From an uncultured Clostridia bacterium (GTDB lineage Bacteria > Bacillota > Clostridia > Christensenellales > Aristaeellaceae): a DNA stretch of 64,000 bases. How positions within the stretch are numbered: the stretch's first letter is position 1; the number at the start of each line of letters is the position of its first letter. The stretch lies in contig CAKTXZ010000010.1 in assembly GCA_934632155.1 (NCBI GenBank), forward strand, positions 42,318 through 106,317, in the 5' to 3' direction. Shown one piece after another: positions 6,967-16,056 of the stretch. The position numbers were made by a program, and so were the translations under genes. Below the pieces are notes generated by a model. It was given only the letters and a program-made list of their open reading frames with translations. It was not told the DNA's origin and searched no databases.

Positions 6967-7581
6967 TCAGGATTGCTTCGCATCCTGCTCCAGCTGGCCC
7001 ATGCGGCGCTCAAGCACGTCGGGCGCGGCGACGGAATAGCCGAAAAAGCCCAGCGCGCGCCCGAGCGCGTAATATACGCCGTGATTGTACGCCACCAGCC
7101 GCGCACGGTCAAAATCAATGTGGCCGTTGGCGTCCAACAGCGTGTCTTGAACGCCGACCTGCTCGATCGCGCCCAAGAAAAGATCATGGCTGCCCAGCGC
7201 CTGTACGGAAACCACCCGGCAGGCAAGATAGAGCGGTGATTGCGCAATTGCCGGGGCCGTGAAGCCGGGAACAGGCGCGGCGGATAGGCCGCAGGCAGCG
7301 AACTTGTCGCCGTCGCGGCCGGAGCGAACGCCGCAGTAGTCCAAGGCTTTGAGATGCTCCTGTCCGCAAAGATTGATGACGAACTCGCCGGATTCGGCGA
7401 TGACGTCATGCGAAAACCGTTCCTTGCGAACAGAAATTGAACACATCGGCGGATCGGAATTTACCGTTCCTGCCCAAGCGACCGTAATGATATTCGGCCG
7501 CTCGCCAGCGCGCGCGCAGGAAACCATCACCGCCGGTACGGGCGCGAGCAGCGTGCCGGGCTTGAGCGTAACAAAGGCCAT
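6967..7581 (-). CDS. Flavin reductase family protein (FMN-binding split barrel)
   Basis: A protein of 204 residues with the split-barrel flavin reductase pattern: LAPVPAVMVSC at the N-terminus, NIITVAWAGTVNSDPP, then ISVRKERFSHDVI and GEFVINLC. The DxxxC-G-S-G segment (ALDYCGVRSGRDGDKF) is typical of the clostridial subgroup, and the end covers HDLFLGAIEQV and YYALG. These proteins bind FMN and reduce flavins or act as electron carriers with NAD(P)H; the substrate is not deducible. The ATG at 7581 follows an AAGGA site; a TTG immediately before it also stays open. It follows the HI0933-like flavoprotein on the same strand. Confidence 0.88.
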   Translation of the reverse strand: MAFVTLKPGTLLAPVPAVMVSCARAGERPNIITVAWAGTVNSDPPMCSISVRKERFSHDVIAESGEFVINLCGQEHLKALDYCGVRSGRDGDKFAACGLSAAPVPGFTAPAIAQSPLYLACRVVSVQALGSHDLFLGAIEQVGVQDTLLDANGHIDFDRARLVAYNHGVYYALGRALGFFGYSVAAPDVLERRMGQLEQDAKQS

Positions 7582-7679
7582 CAAGCATCATCCTTTCCTT
7601 GAAGGGCGCGGGGAGATTCAACGACGGATCGGAAACACGGATCCGTTGGCTTCGCTTTTCAAATTGCCGAAAAATGCGT

Positions 7680-8927
7680 TTAGAACGACGCGCCTGCGCC
7701 GGATGGGCGGAGGCTTTCCGCCGCGCTTTTGCCTGCCAGAATGCCGCAGGCAAAGGCAAACTGTAAATTGTACCCGCCGCAGTCGCCGTCCACGTTCAGC
7801 ATCTCGCCCACGGCGTATAGGCCGTTTATCAGGCGCGAGGATAGCGTTTCGGGTGAAAAGGCCGCCACGTCCAGCCCGCCGCCCGTTACCTGCGCGTTTT
7901 CAAAGCCCTTCACGCCCGTGATGGGCGCAGGGTATGCGGCCAGCATCCGCGCGGCCTCGCGCAGGGGCAGGCTCTTGAGCTTCTCTGTCAGCAGCCGCGG
8001 CGTTAGCCCGCACAGCAGCATGTCCGGGGGTAGCGTATGCGCGCGGCGCTCCAAATATGCCTGCAGCAAGGGGACGTTTTTTTCGGGTGTTTCCGCCGCG
8101 ACGCGGTCGTAGAGGCGCGGAATCAGCCCCAGCATGGGGGAAAAATCCAGATACAGTACGGGCTTGCGCCCGCGCCGCAGCAGCGCGCCCGCGTCGCGCG
8201 AAAGCTGCATGGCGCATACGCCGCTTACGCCGTAATCGGTGAACAGCGCTTCGCCCTGCGCCGCGGAATAGGGCTGCTGCCCATCGCACAGCGTCAGGCG
8301 CGCGGGCAGGCGCAGGCCCGATAGCCCGCGAACTGCTTCCTTTTCCGTTATCAGCTGCGTCAGCACGGGGAAGACGGGGCGGAGCGGATGACCAAGCGCT
8401 GTCAGCAGCGCGTATGCTTCGCCGTCATGCCCCAGCTTGCCGCCCGCCCGACCGCCGCATGCGGCAATCACGCGCCGTGCGGAAAATTCGCCTTGCGGCG
8501 TGCGCAGGCGGAAGGCGTCGCCCGATGGCCGCAGCGCCTGAACCGGCGCGTCGCATTGAATGTCCACATGATAGCGTGCAAGCGCGGCGCGCAGAACGTC
8601 CAGCACCGCGGCGGCCTGACCGCAGGCGGGGTATACGCGCCCGCCGTCCTCCTCCACCGTGACCAGGCCGAACCCGGCAAAAAACTGCCGCACCTGCTCC
8701 GGCGCGCAGCGCGCGAGCACGGCCTGCGCAAAGGCCTTTCCGCCATAGTAGCGCGGCGCGCCCGTATTGGCCATGTTGCACCGGCCGTTGCCTGTCGCCA
8801 GCAGCTTTCTGCCAATTCGCGGCGCAGCCTCCAGAATCAGCGTTTGCGCGCCGTCCATAGACGCGGAAAGCGCGGCGGTCAAACCCGCCGCGCCTCCGCC
8901 GATGATGATGACATCGTACATTTTCAT
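7680..8927 (-). CDS. HI0933/BaiN-like FAD-dependent oxidoreductase
   Basis: This protein of 415 residues begins with a dinucleotide-binding Rossmann motif (DVIIIGGGAAGLTAALSA) followed by RIGRKLLATGNGRCNMAN, the signature of the HI0933/YhiN/BaiN flavoproteins. A GRAGG-like middle motif (ACGGRAGGKLGHDG) and the C-terminal VTGGGLDV and GGYNLQFAFACG complete the family pattern. Members have been linked to bile-acid and other reductive steps, but the natural substrate here is unknown. The start lies seven bases after the SH3b gene stop and lacks a good ribosome site, so translation is probably coupled to that gene. Confidence 0.92.
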   Translation of the reverse strand: MKMYDVIIIGGGAAGLTAALSASMDGAQTLILEAAPRIGRKLLATGNGRCNMANTGAPRYYGGKAFAQAVLARCAPEQVRQFFAGFGLVTVEEDGGRVYPACGQAAAVLDVLRAALARYHVDIQCDAPVQALRPSGDAFRLRTPQGEFSARRVIAACGGRAGGKLGHDGEAYALLTALGHPLRPVFPVLTQLITEKEAVRGLSGLRLPARLTLCDGQQPYSAAQGEALFTDYGVSGVCAMQLSRDAGALLRRGRKPVLYLDFSPMLGLIPRLYDRVAAETPEKNVPLLQAYLERRAHTLPPDMLLCGLTPRLLTEKLKSLPLREAARMLAAYPAPITGVKGFENAQVTGGGLDVAAFSPETLSSRLINGLYAVGEMLNVDGDCGGYNLQFAFACGILAGKSAAESLRPSGAGASF

Positions 8928-8933
8928 CGCTGA

Positions 8934-11900
8934 TTATTTGGTGCCGCTCTGCGAATGCGAATACGCGTATTGGATGGCGTCCTGATGGCTGAAGTAGCCG
9001 TTATAGGAGGCGCGCTCATCCACCCTGTTGGTGCTGTGCGTACGGCTGTTGACGAAGTGGACGCAGAACTGGCCGTTGTAGTTGTTATCCGGGATACGAT
9101 CGCCCTCGTAGTTATGCGGGATGCCGTACATGGAGGCGCAGAACGTGCGCGTGCCGATGGTGACCCACAGCGGGCGGCGACGCCAGGATTGCAGCGCCTG
9201 CTCGCGGTCGGAGATTTCCTGCGCGTTGCTTACGCCGTAGATTCGGCAGATGGCCGCCGTGTCCGCGGTGGTCAGCGGCTCGCAGTCGGCGTGATTATCG
9301 CCGTAGAGGCGCTGCGCGCGGAAGGAAATGCCGGTATACACATCCGTGACCACGCCGACGGCGCCGACGCTCCAGATGCTCTGGATGCCGCCGGTATACC
9401 AGTCGATTTTCTCCACGGGGTAGAGCACCGGCGTTACGGTGCCGCCGGAATAGGTGCCCTCGGGCACGGTGCCAAAAAGCGCGTGCTGCGTCTTTTCACC
9501 GGCGATGCCGTCCTGGGCAAGGCCATAGGACTTCTGGAAGGCAAGCACCGCGTTACGCGTAGCCGTGTCGTACAGGCCGGCGGTATAGGCGCCGCTGATC
9601 AGCATGCCCTTTTCAACCAGCTTGTTCTGAAGCGCGGTGACGTCGTCGCCCGTGTCGTTGAGGGAGAGGGTGCGGTAGGTCGCTTCCCGCGGCGCGTCGG
9701 GGTTGCCGGTCTTGTCGTAGAGCGCTTTTTCCTCCTGCGTCAGGATACGTACGCAGTCGCCGCGCATCCAGCCGGAGACGGAGCCGTAGCGAACGTTGAA
9801 CCACCAGTAGCTGTCCGCGCTGCCCGCGACGGGGGCGATGTAATTGCCCAGATAGGTCAGCTTCGTTCCGGCGGTGTACACCAGCGTCAGCTCGCGGCCG
9901 TTCATGCTGCCGCTCTGGCGAATCTTCACGCGGTCGATGGTCGTCAGCGCCAGATTGCTGAAGGTCGACGGATCGGGCATGGCGGTCACCGTCGGCGCGG
10001 GGGTGGCGTTCTTGTTTTGCCATTCGTAGTATTCGGCGTTGGTCATCACGCGCACGAAGTCGCCGTGCAGGTAGCCGTAATTGCCGTTGTAGTTGACCTG
10101 ATACCAGTCGACCTTGCCGGCGGTTACGCGCCGCGTGAACTGGATCACCGTGCCCAGCGAGAGCTGGCCGAGCACGTCGGCCTGCTTGCTGGCGGAGGCG
10201 CGCACCCAGAGCTTATCGCCCGTGGTGATGATAAAGCTGCTGTTGCCGGGCTTGGGCGTGGCCGGGCCGGGCGTAGGCGTCGGGCAGACGCCGTAGGTGT
10301 TGTAGTAGGCCAGCTGCCAATCCGCCAGCTGGAACACACAGTCGCCGCGCAGGTAGCCGCGCGTGCCGTCGTTCAGCTGAACGGGATACCACGTATACAC
10401 GCCGTAGGAGATCGCAGGGCCGGTCATGGGCAGCACAGTGCCCTTCTTGGCCACCTTGCCGGCCGTGCCGGCGTTGACGTTGGGGCTGGAGCGCAGCCAG
10501 ACGGAGGAAACGCTGGTGGCGACATAGCCGGTAATCATGCCGCCGGGCGTGGACGTGGCGAAGGGATCGAGCGTGGGAATGGCGGTGGGCAGCGGTTTGT
10601 TGCCGCTTGCGTCGCATTCCTCCACCAGCGAACCGAGCACGTAGCCGCTTACGTTCATGGAAGCAACGTAGACCTGATACCAGACCTCGCCGCCCGTCGT
10701 ACGCACGGTATTGGTGTAGGGCAGGATGGTGCCCTTGGGCAGCTGGCCGTAGCTCGTGCCCCAGGGAGCGGAGCGAACGTTGACGCCGCCCTTAATCAGG
10801 CGTACATAGTTGCCAGCGGGCGCGGGCGTGGAGCCGGGGTTGGGCGTAGGCGTGGCAACGCTGGTGTTGCCGGAAGCGTCGCACATCACGTAGCAGTCGG
10901 AGCGAACGTAGCCCGTCATGCCCTTATGGGTGATCTTCACCCACTGATAGCGGCCGTTGGTAACGGGACCCTCGGTATAGGCCAGCACCAGCCCGATGGG
11001 CAGCTTATCGCTCTCTCTGGGCGTGAGCACCGTTCCGCCCGGCGTCCTGCGGATGTTGACCTTATCCAGTATCAGCTTTACATAGCCGGTGCCGGTATAG
11101 GCGGGCGTGGGCGAGGGGGTTACGGTGGGGGCGGGAGCGGGCGGAAGCGTGAAGTTGTCCAGCTCGTCCTTGGTCAGGATACGCAGCGACGTGGCGGGCA
11201 GATAGCCGTAATCGCCGTTGATTTCCACGAAGAACCAGTCGTTGGCGGAAGTGCCCGCCGGGCGGGTGATGACGTTGACGACGGTATTGGAGCGAAGCGC
11301 GGTAATCGCGTCGCCGCCGGCCGTACGGCGCAGGTTAATGCCGTTGATCGTAACCACGGCGTAAGCGCTGTCCGTCGGGGAGGGCGCGGCGGTGGGCGTC
11401 AGGCCGATGATGGTCAGATAACCGCTGTGGATGTAGCCCAGATACGTATGCGTGGGGTTGGAGGGCGTGCCGCCGCGAACCTTGTACCAGAGCGTGGAGC
11501 CCTTGTATTCCGCGCTGAGCACCTCGACCGTCCAGTTATAGGGCAGGCGCGCCCAATAATCGCCGTTGACGCTCATGGTCTTGCGGAACATAACGCTGTC
11601 CATGTTGGTTTTGCCATAGGTGCCGTCGGGGAAGGTCGTTTCGCCCGTCGGGCCAGCGGTCGGCGCGCCGGAGGGGGCGGTAGTGGGCGTCTGCGAGGGC
11701 GCGGTGATCGGGTTGCCGTCCTTGTCGCAGTAGTAGTAGCAATCCGAACGGACGTAGCCGACCATGCCGTTGTAGGAAACCAGCGCCCAGTCGTATTTCT
11801 GGACGTTCGTTTTCAACTCGTAGTATTCAAGCTTCTCCCCGATGGGCAGCTTATCCTTTTCCTTTTCGGTCAGGATAGCGCCGGCGGGCGTTTTGCGCAG

Positions 11901-13232
11901 GTTGACCTTGTCCAGCTTGAGCTTGATAAAGCCGATCGCCGCGCCGGGCAACGCGGATCCGCCGGGATCGCCGCCGGCAGGGGCGGCAGCGGCCGCGCCG
12001 TTTTTGGTGCAGTAGACATAGAAGCCGCTGTTGATCGTGCCCGTTTTGCCGTTATAGGAAACGGTCACGCGGCCGTTGGCTACGCTGCTGTAGGGCAGCA
12101 CCATATTGAAGGGCAGCAGGTTATCGGCCTCGCCCTCGCCGTCGACAAAGAGCTTGACGTTGTTTTCAACCGTTTTCACATAGCCCTTCGCGCCGCCGAC
12201 CTTCGTTTGGGTGTTGTCGGGCGCGGGCGTGGTAACCGGCACGCGGGAGCTGTTGGTCAGGGCGAAATAATCGGAAGGAATGTAGCCGAATACGCCGTTG
12301 AAATACACGCGCGCGTAGTCGACGACGGTATAATCGTAATAGGCGTAGTAGGTCAGCATAGTGCCCTGCGTTACCTTGGTTTCCGTCGCGAGCTTGGAGG
12401 AGCCGGGCGCTTCATAGACGGGCGCCTGATCCCGGATGGTGACCAGATAGCCGACGCCCTCGCCGGTATGATAGTATGCGTCGGGCTGCGGTGTGGCGGT
12501 GGGGATCTGCGTGGGCGCGCCGGGCTGCGCGGTGGGGGAGCCGGGCTGCGGCGTGGCGGGGGAATCGCCCAGCTTCACGTAGCAGTCCGAACGGATATAG
12601 CCCATTTGCCCCTTATAAATGACCTGCACCCAGTTGTACTTCTGGTAGTTGAGCACCTCGCTGTAATAGGGCAGCACTTCGCCCTTGGGCAGCTTGTCCG
12701 CTTCTTTTTCGGTGAGCACCTTGCCCGCGGGGGTCAGGCGCATGTTCACCTTGTCCAGCGTAAGCTGCACAAAGCCGATCGCCGTTCCGGGAAGCGCGGG
12801 CGTCGGCGTGGGCGTAACGGCGGGCGCGGCGGTGGGGGAGCCGCCGCTCTGGCCGGGCATGATGCTGGGCGAGCCGGCGGCCAGCCACGCGGCCTGCTCG
12901 TCGGCCGTCATGAGCTGGACAAAGCTGGCCATCACGTAGCCCGTGACAGCCTGACTGCTCTGCGTGGTGGGGCAGGAAACCCTGCACCACTTGGTGCCGC
13001 TTTTGGTTTCTTCGCCCAGCACCTCAACGACCCAAAACTCCGGCAAACGGTCGATGGGGTAGTTTGTGTTGTCGTTCTGGTTAGGCGCTTTCCGGAAATT
13101 CACGACGCGGTTGACCGTCGTGTTCCGAATCACCAGATAGCCGTACCGGCTTTCCGCCACGGCTGTTGTCCCAAGCGGCAGCAGCGTGCAGAGCATCGCC
13201 AGCATGAGCGCCATGGATAGTACCCGTTTCAT
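8934..13232 (-). CDS. Large secreted protein with twelve SH3b repeats, PG-binding domain and a His/Cys C-terminal domain
   Basis: The product has 1432 residues and a signal peptide (MKRVLSMALMLAMLCTLLPLG...AVAES). I count twelve bacterial SH3 repeats of 60-70 residues, each with a GYV/GYI..S-D core, separated by Pro/Thr-rich linkers such as TPTPTPALP. Near residue 1215 is a peptidoglycan-binding domain type 1 (LNDTGDDVTALQNKLVEKGM). The last 170 residues form a distinct domain with HADCEPLT, ASMYGIPHNYEGD, GQFCVHFVNSRTH and HQDAIQYA, whose spaced His, Asp and Cys look catalytic or metal-binding, though I cannot assign an enzyme family. I chose ATG 13232 rather than the upstream ATG at 13268 because it begins the signal peptide. 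A good promoter precedes it. Confidence 0.88.
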   Translation of the reverse strand: MKRVLSMALMLAMLCTLLPLGTTAVAESRYGYLVIRNTTVNRVVNFRKAPNQNDNTNYPIDRLPEFWVVEVLGEETKSGTKWCRVSCPTTQSSQAVTGYVMASFVQLMTADEQAAWLAAGSPSIMPGQSGGSPTAAPAVTPTPTPALPGTAIGFVQLTLDKVNMRLTPAGKVLTEKEADKLPKGEVLPYYSEVLNYQKYNWVQVIYKGQMGYIRSDCYVKLGDSPATPQPGSPTAQPGAPTQIPTATPQPDAYYHTGEGVGYLVTIRDQAPVYEAPGSSKLATETKVTQGTMLTYYAYYDYTVVDYARVYFNGVFGYIPSDYFALTNSSRVPVTTPAPDNTQTKVGGAKGYVKTVENNVKLFVDGEGEADNLLPFNMVLPYSSVANGRVTVSYNGKTGTINSGFYVYCTKNGAAAAAPAGGDPGGSALPGAAIGFIKLKLDKVNLRKTPAGAILTEKEKDKLPIGEKLEYYELKTNVQKYDWALVSYNGMVGYVRSDCYYYCDKDGNPITAPSQTPTTAPSGAPTAGPTGETTFPDGTYGKTNMDSVMFRKTMSVNGDYWARLPYNWTVEVLSAEYKGSTLWYKVRGGTPSNPTHTYLGYIHSGYLTIIGLTPTAAPSPTDSAYAVVTINGINLRRTAGGDAITALRSNTVVNVITRPAGTSANDWFFVEINGDYGYLPATSLRILTKDELDNFTLPPAPAPTVTPSPTPAYTGTGYVKLILDKVNIRRTPGGTVLTPRESDKLPIGLVLAYTEGPVTNGRYQWVKITHKGMTGYVRSDCYVMCDASGNTSVATPTPNPGSTPAPAGNYVRLIKGGVNVRSAPWGTSYGQLPKGTILPYTNTVRTTGGEVWYQVYVASMNVSGYVLGSLVEECDASGNKPLPTAIPTLDPFATSTPGGMITGYVATSVSSVWLRSSPNVNAGTAGKVAKKGTVLPMTGPAISYGVYTWYPVQLNDGTRGYLRGDCVFQLADWQLAYYNTYGVCPTPTPGPATPKPGNSSFIITTGDKLWVRASASKQADVLGQLSLGTVIQFTRRVTAGKVDWYQVNYNGNYGYLHGDFVRVMTNAEYYEWQNKNATPAPTVTAMPDPSTFSNLALTTIDRVKIRQSGSMNGRELTLVYTAGTKLTYLGNYIAPVAGSADSYWWFNVRYGSVSGWMRGDCVRILTQEEKALYDKTGNPDAPREATYRTLSLNDTGDDVTALQNKLVEKGMLISGAYTAGLYDTATRNAVLAFQKSYGLAQDGIAGEKTQHALFGTVPEGTYSGGTVTPVLYPVEKIDWYTGGIQSIWSVGAVGVVTDVYTGISFRAQRLYGDNHADCEPLTTADTAAICRIYGVSNAQEISDREQALQSWRRRPLWVTIGTRTFCASMYGIPHNYEGDRIPDNNYNGQFCVHFVNSRTHSTNRVDERASYNGYFSHQDAIQYAYSHSQSGTK

Positions 13233-13348
13233 TGTCCCGGTTTCCTTCATAAAGCAGACACACCCCATCCAAGCATTTTTGTGCCGTTGACGCGGCAGCG
13301 CCGCGCCGAATCCCAGATAAGAAAGAAAGTATCTATTTCTTCACATGC

Positions 13349-13377
13349 ATTGTATTACATTTTTGTTACGGGGTCAA
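13349..13377 (-). promoter_or_regulatory. Promoter of the SH3b gene
   Basis: On the minus strand TTGACC (13377-13372), a 17-base spacer and TACAAT (13354-13349) lie about 115 bases before the start codon. Each hexamer is one base off consensus. The long leader has no obvious riboswitch. Confidence 0.7.
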
Positions 13378-13441
13378 GGGCTTTTCGAGCGAAACGCATT
13401 ATTTTTACATCGTTTGACGGTTTCTGTCGGGCTTTCCTTGC

Positions 13442-13470
13442 TTTACGAAGCGAGGAAAATATGCTATACT
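13442..13470 (+). promoter_or_regulatory. Promoter of the pyrimidine phosphorylase gene
   Basis: TTTACG, a 17-base spacer and TATACT end 34 bases before the ATG at 13505. The divergent SH3b promoter lies about 65 bases to the left. Confidence 0.65.
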
Positions 13471-13504
13471 ACAATTGGATTATCATAAAGGCAGGTTTTT
13501 GCGC

Positions 13505-14833
13505 ATGGATTTTCTTTCTATTATAGAAGATAAGAAGCGCGGCAGAGCGTTGACCAAGGAACAAATTGCCTGCTTTGCCGCGGGCGCGGCGGACATGAGC
13601 GTCCCGGATTATCAGCTGGCGGCGCTGCTGATGGCGATACGCCTCAACGGCATGGACGCGCGGGAGACGGCGGAATTGACCATGGCGATGGCGCGCTCGG
13701 GCGACATGCTGACCCCGGACGTGGGCGGCGTGCCGGTGGACAAGCATTCCACCGGCGGCGTGGGCGACACCACGACGCTGGTGCTGGCGCCGCTGGTGGC
13801 GGCGTGCGGCGGCAAGGTGCTCAAGATGAGCGGCCGCGGGCTGGGACACACGGGCGGCACGCTGGATAAGCTGGAAAGCATTCCCGGTATGCGCGTGGAG
13901 ATTCCGGAGGATCAGTTTGTCGATATCGTGCGCCGCGTCGGCTGTGCGGTGGTGGGGCAGACGGGCGAATTGGCGCCGGCGGATAAGCGGCTCTACGCGC
14001 TGCGCGACGTGACGGCCACGGTGGATTCGGTTCCGCTGATCGCCTCGAGCATTTTGAGCAAGAAATTCGCCTCGGGCGCGAAGGCTATCGTGCTGGATGT
14101 GAAGACGGGCACGGGCGCGCTGATGCCGACGCTGGAGGATTCCATCGCGCTGGCGCAGGCGATGGTCGATATCGGCCGTGAGGCCGGGCGCGGCGTGATC
14201 GCCGTGGTGTCGGGCATGGACGAGCCGTTGGGCTCGCATGTGGGCAACGCGCTGGAAGTGAAAGAGGCGATTGACGTGCTGGCCGGGCGCGCGCGGGGGC
14301 CGCTGTTGGAAATGGCGCTGTTTCTGGGCGGGCAGATGCTCATGGCCTCCGGGCTGGCCAAGGACGCGGCTGCGGCACGGCGTATGCTGGAGGGCGCGCT
14401 TGCCTCGGGCGCGGGGCTGGAGAAGCTGCGGGAAATGATCGTTGCGCAGGGCGGCGACGGCGGCGTTTGCGACGATACGGGGCTTTTGCCCAAGGCGCCG
14501 TGCATTACGCCCGTGCGCGCCCGGAGGGACGGCTATCTTTCCCATGTGAACGGAACGGCGTTGGGGCTTGCCGCGCAGCAGATGGGCGCGGGACGGCTGC
14601 GCAAGGAGGATATCATCGACCCGGCGGTCGGCTTTGTAATGGAAAAGCGTATTGGCGATTTTGTCGCGGCCGGCGACGCGATTTGCACCCTGCACGCGCG
14701 CAGCATGGAAAGCGCGCGCGCGACGGAGGAAAAGATCCTCGCTGCGTTGGAATTTTCGCCCGATCCCGTACCGCCCGCCACACTGCTGTACGCGCTGGTC
14801 ACGCCTGAGGGCGTTTCCCGGATAGAAGCGTAA
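13505..14833 (+). CDS. pdp: Pyrimidine-nucleoside phosphorylase
   Basis: An enzyme of 442 residues that splits uridine, thymidine and deoxyuridine with phosphate to give the base and (deoxy)ribose-1-phosphate, for salvage. The class signature is present: SGRGLGHTGGTLDKLESIPG with the conserved GHTGGTLDKLE, preceded by the phosphate-binding KHSTGGVGD loop. The C-terminal domain ends in MEKRIGDFVAAGD and THEKILAAL-like sequence, as in Bacillus Pdp. The length fits the family. I took the ATG at 13505, where the conserved N-terminus begins (MDFLSIIEDKKRG). It heads a run of four plus-strand genes with gaps of 29, 30 and 6 bases. Confidence 0.95.
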   Translation: MDFLSIIEDKKRGRALTKEQIACFAAGAADMSVPDYQLAALLMAIRLNGMDARETAELTMAMARSGDMLTPDVGGVPVDKHSTGGVGDTTTLVLAPLVAACGGKVLKMSGRGLGHTGGTLDKLESIPGMRVEIPEDQFVDIVRRVGCAVVGQTGELAPADKRLYALRDVTATVDSVPLIASSILSKKFASGAKAIVLDVKTGTGALMPTLEDSIALAQAMVDIGREAGRGVIAVVSGMDEPLGSHVGNALEVKEAIDVLAGRARGPLLEMALFLGGQMLMASGLAKDAAAARRMLEGALASGAGLEKLREMIVAQGGDGGVCDDTGLLPKAPCITPVRARRDGYLSHVNGTALGLAAQQMGAGRLRKEDIIDPAVGFVMEKRIGDFVAAGDAICTLHARSMESARATEEKILAALEFSPDPVPPATLLYALVTPEGVSRIEA

Positions 14834-14862
14834 TCATCAAGGGAGCAAAAGGAGATACGAAA

Positions 14863-16026
14863 ATGAAAAAATTGATTGCAACGCTGCTTGTGCTGTGCAT
14901 GCTCGTTCCTTCCTTCGCATCGGCCGAGGTTATCCGTGAGGAAAGCCCGACGCTGACATACGAAGAGCTGGAAAATTATGTGGACACGCTGGTGGACACG
15001 GCGCTCAAGAGCGGCGAAACCGACGCGACCTTGGCCAACGACGCCTACGTCGTGCAGGCCGCCGACGTTTCCCTGACCATTGCGGATGAGAAGCTGAGCC
15101 GGGACACCGCCGTGCTGGCGGCGGAGCTTGGCCAGACGCAGGCCTGCCCCCGCGGGCTGAAGCTGGGCGATTCGCTGGAGGAGCTGATGCTGGCCTACCC
15201 CAACGACAACGCCGACCTGCTGGGCACCTATTATGAAGCCGTGCTGTACATCGACGGCGAAAAGCCCGAGGCGACGGCGGGCTTCGTGCTGCGCGACGGC
15301 CAGCGCGTGACGCAGGTGAACCATACCGTTTATCATTGGACGGCGGACGGCGTGACGGTTTGCGGCGTGCGGTATGCGCTGGATCAGGGCTACATCACCG
15401 ATATTACGGTCTACGGCCTGAACACGACGGAGGATGAGGCGCAGGCGCAGGACAGCCTTCAGGCGCTGTCCGACGCGCAGGAGACGCACGAATATTTCGC
15501 CTATCCCAGCGACGCCAACGGCGGCATGGCGCCCTTTGGCCGCGAGGATTTTACCGTCGGCGGGCTGGATTTTGTCGACCTGACGCCCGAGACGGCGGTT
15601 TCCGCGTTCGGGCAGGCCGCGGTGGACGAATGGACGAAGGATCAGGCCGTGGGCTTCCTGCGGCTGATGCAGTGGGACGCGGTTTCCGCCGTTTTCCTCT
15701 ATGACGCGAACAAAAGCTTCCTGCGTGTGGATACGCTGACGGTTTCGGGCGATGCGGTGGAATGCGCGCGCGGCGTGCGCGTGGGCGACATGATGGATCA
15801 GGTGATGCACCGCTTCTGCTTCAATCAGGGCACGACGACCGAAACGGCCGTTACGCTCTATGGCGACGGCGTGAATGCGCCCTACGGCGTGGTGGCCTAC
15901 AGCGAAACCACCGCGACCATCACCTACGCCGCGGCGATCGACGACGATTTGCTCGGCCTGTGGTACCTGACCTTCGCCAACGAGGGCGAATTGCAGACCA
16001 TGCGCCTGACGCTGCTGGCCCAATAA
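14863..16026 (+). CDS. Secreted hypothetical protein with repeated domain
   Basis: A protein of 387 residues with a clear signal peptide (MKKLIATLLVLCMLVPSFASA). The mature part seems to contain a duplicated module: GLKLGDSLEELMLAYPN around residue 100 and GVRVGDMMDQVMHRF around residue 305, each followed by Tyr- and Gly-rich strands ending in a GLWYLTF or DITVYGL strand. The G-x-x-x-GD-S pattern recalls small secreted modules that compare a threshold or slope, but I do not recognise a named family. A strong GGGAGCAAAAGGAGA site precedes it. It is probably cotranscribed with pdp and the TPR gene. Confidence 0.75.
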   Translation: MKKLIATLLVLCMLVPSFASAEVIREESPTLTYEELENYVDTLVDTALKSGETDATLANDAYVVQAADVSLTIADEKLSRDTAVLAAELGQTQACPRGLKLGDSLEELMLAYPNDNADLLGTYYEAVLYIDGEKPEATAGFVLRDGQRVTQVNHTVYHWTADGVTVCGVRYALDQGYITDITVYGLNTTEDEAQAQDSLQALSDAQETHEYFAYPSDANGGMAPFGREDFTVGGLDFVDLTPETAVSAFGQAAVDEWTKDQAVGFLRLMQWDAVSAVFLYDANKSFLRVDTLTVSGDAVECARGVRVGDMMDQVMHRFCFNQGTTTETAVTLYGDGVNAPYGVVAYSETTATITYAAAIDDDLLGLWYLTFANEGELQTMRLTLLAQ

Positions 16027-16056
16027 ACGAAAAGCCATCGCAAAGGGGGCTGCCCC

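Noticed and set aside
8955..13220. 1421-residue plus-strand frame opposite the SH3b gene
   Set aside because: Its Gly/Ala/Val/Arg-rich repeats mirror the SH3b repeats of the real gene; there is no ribosome site at its start.
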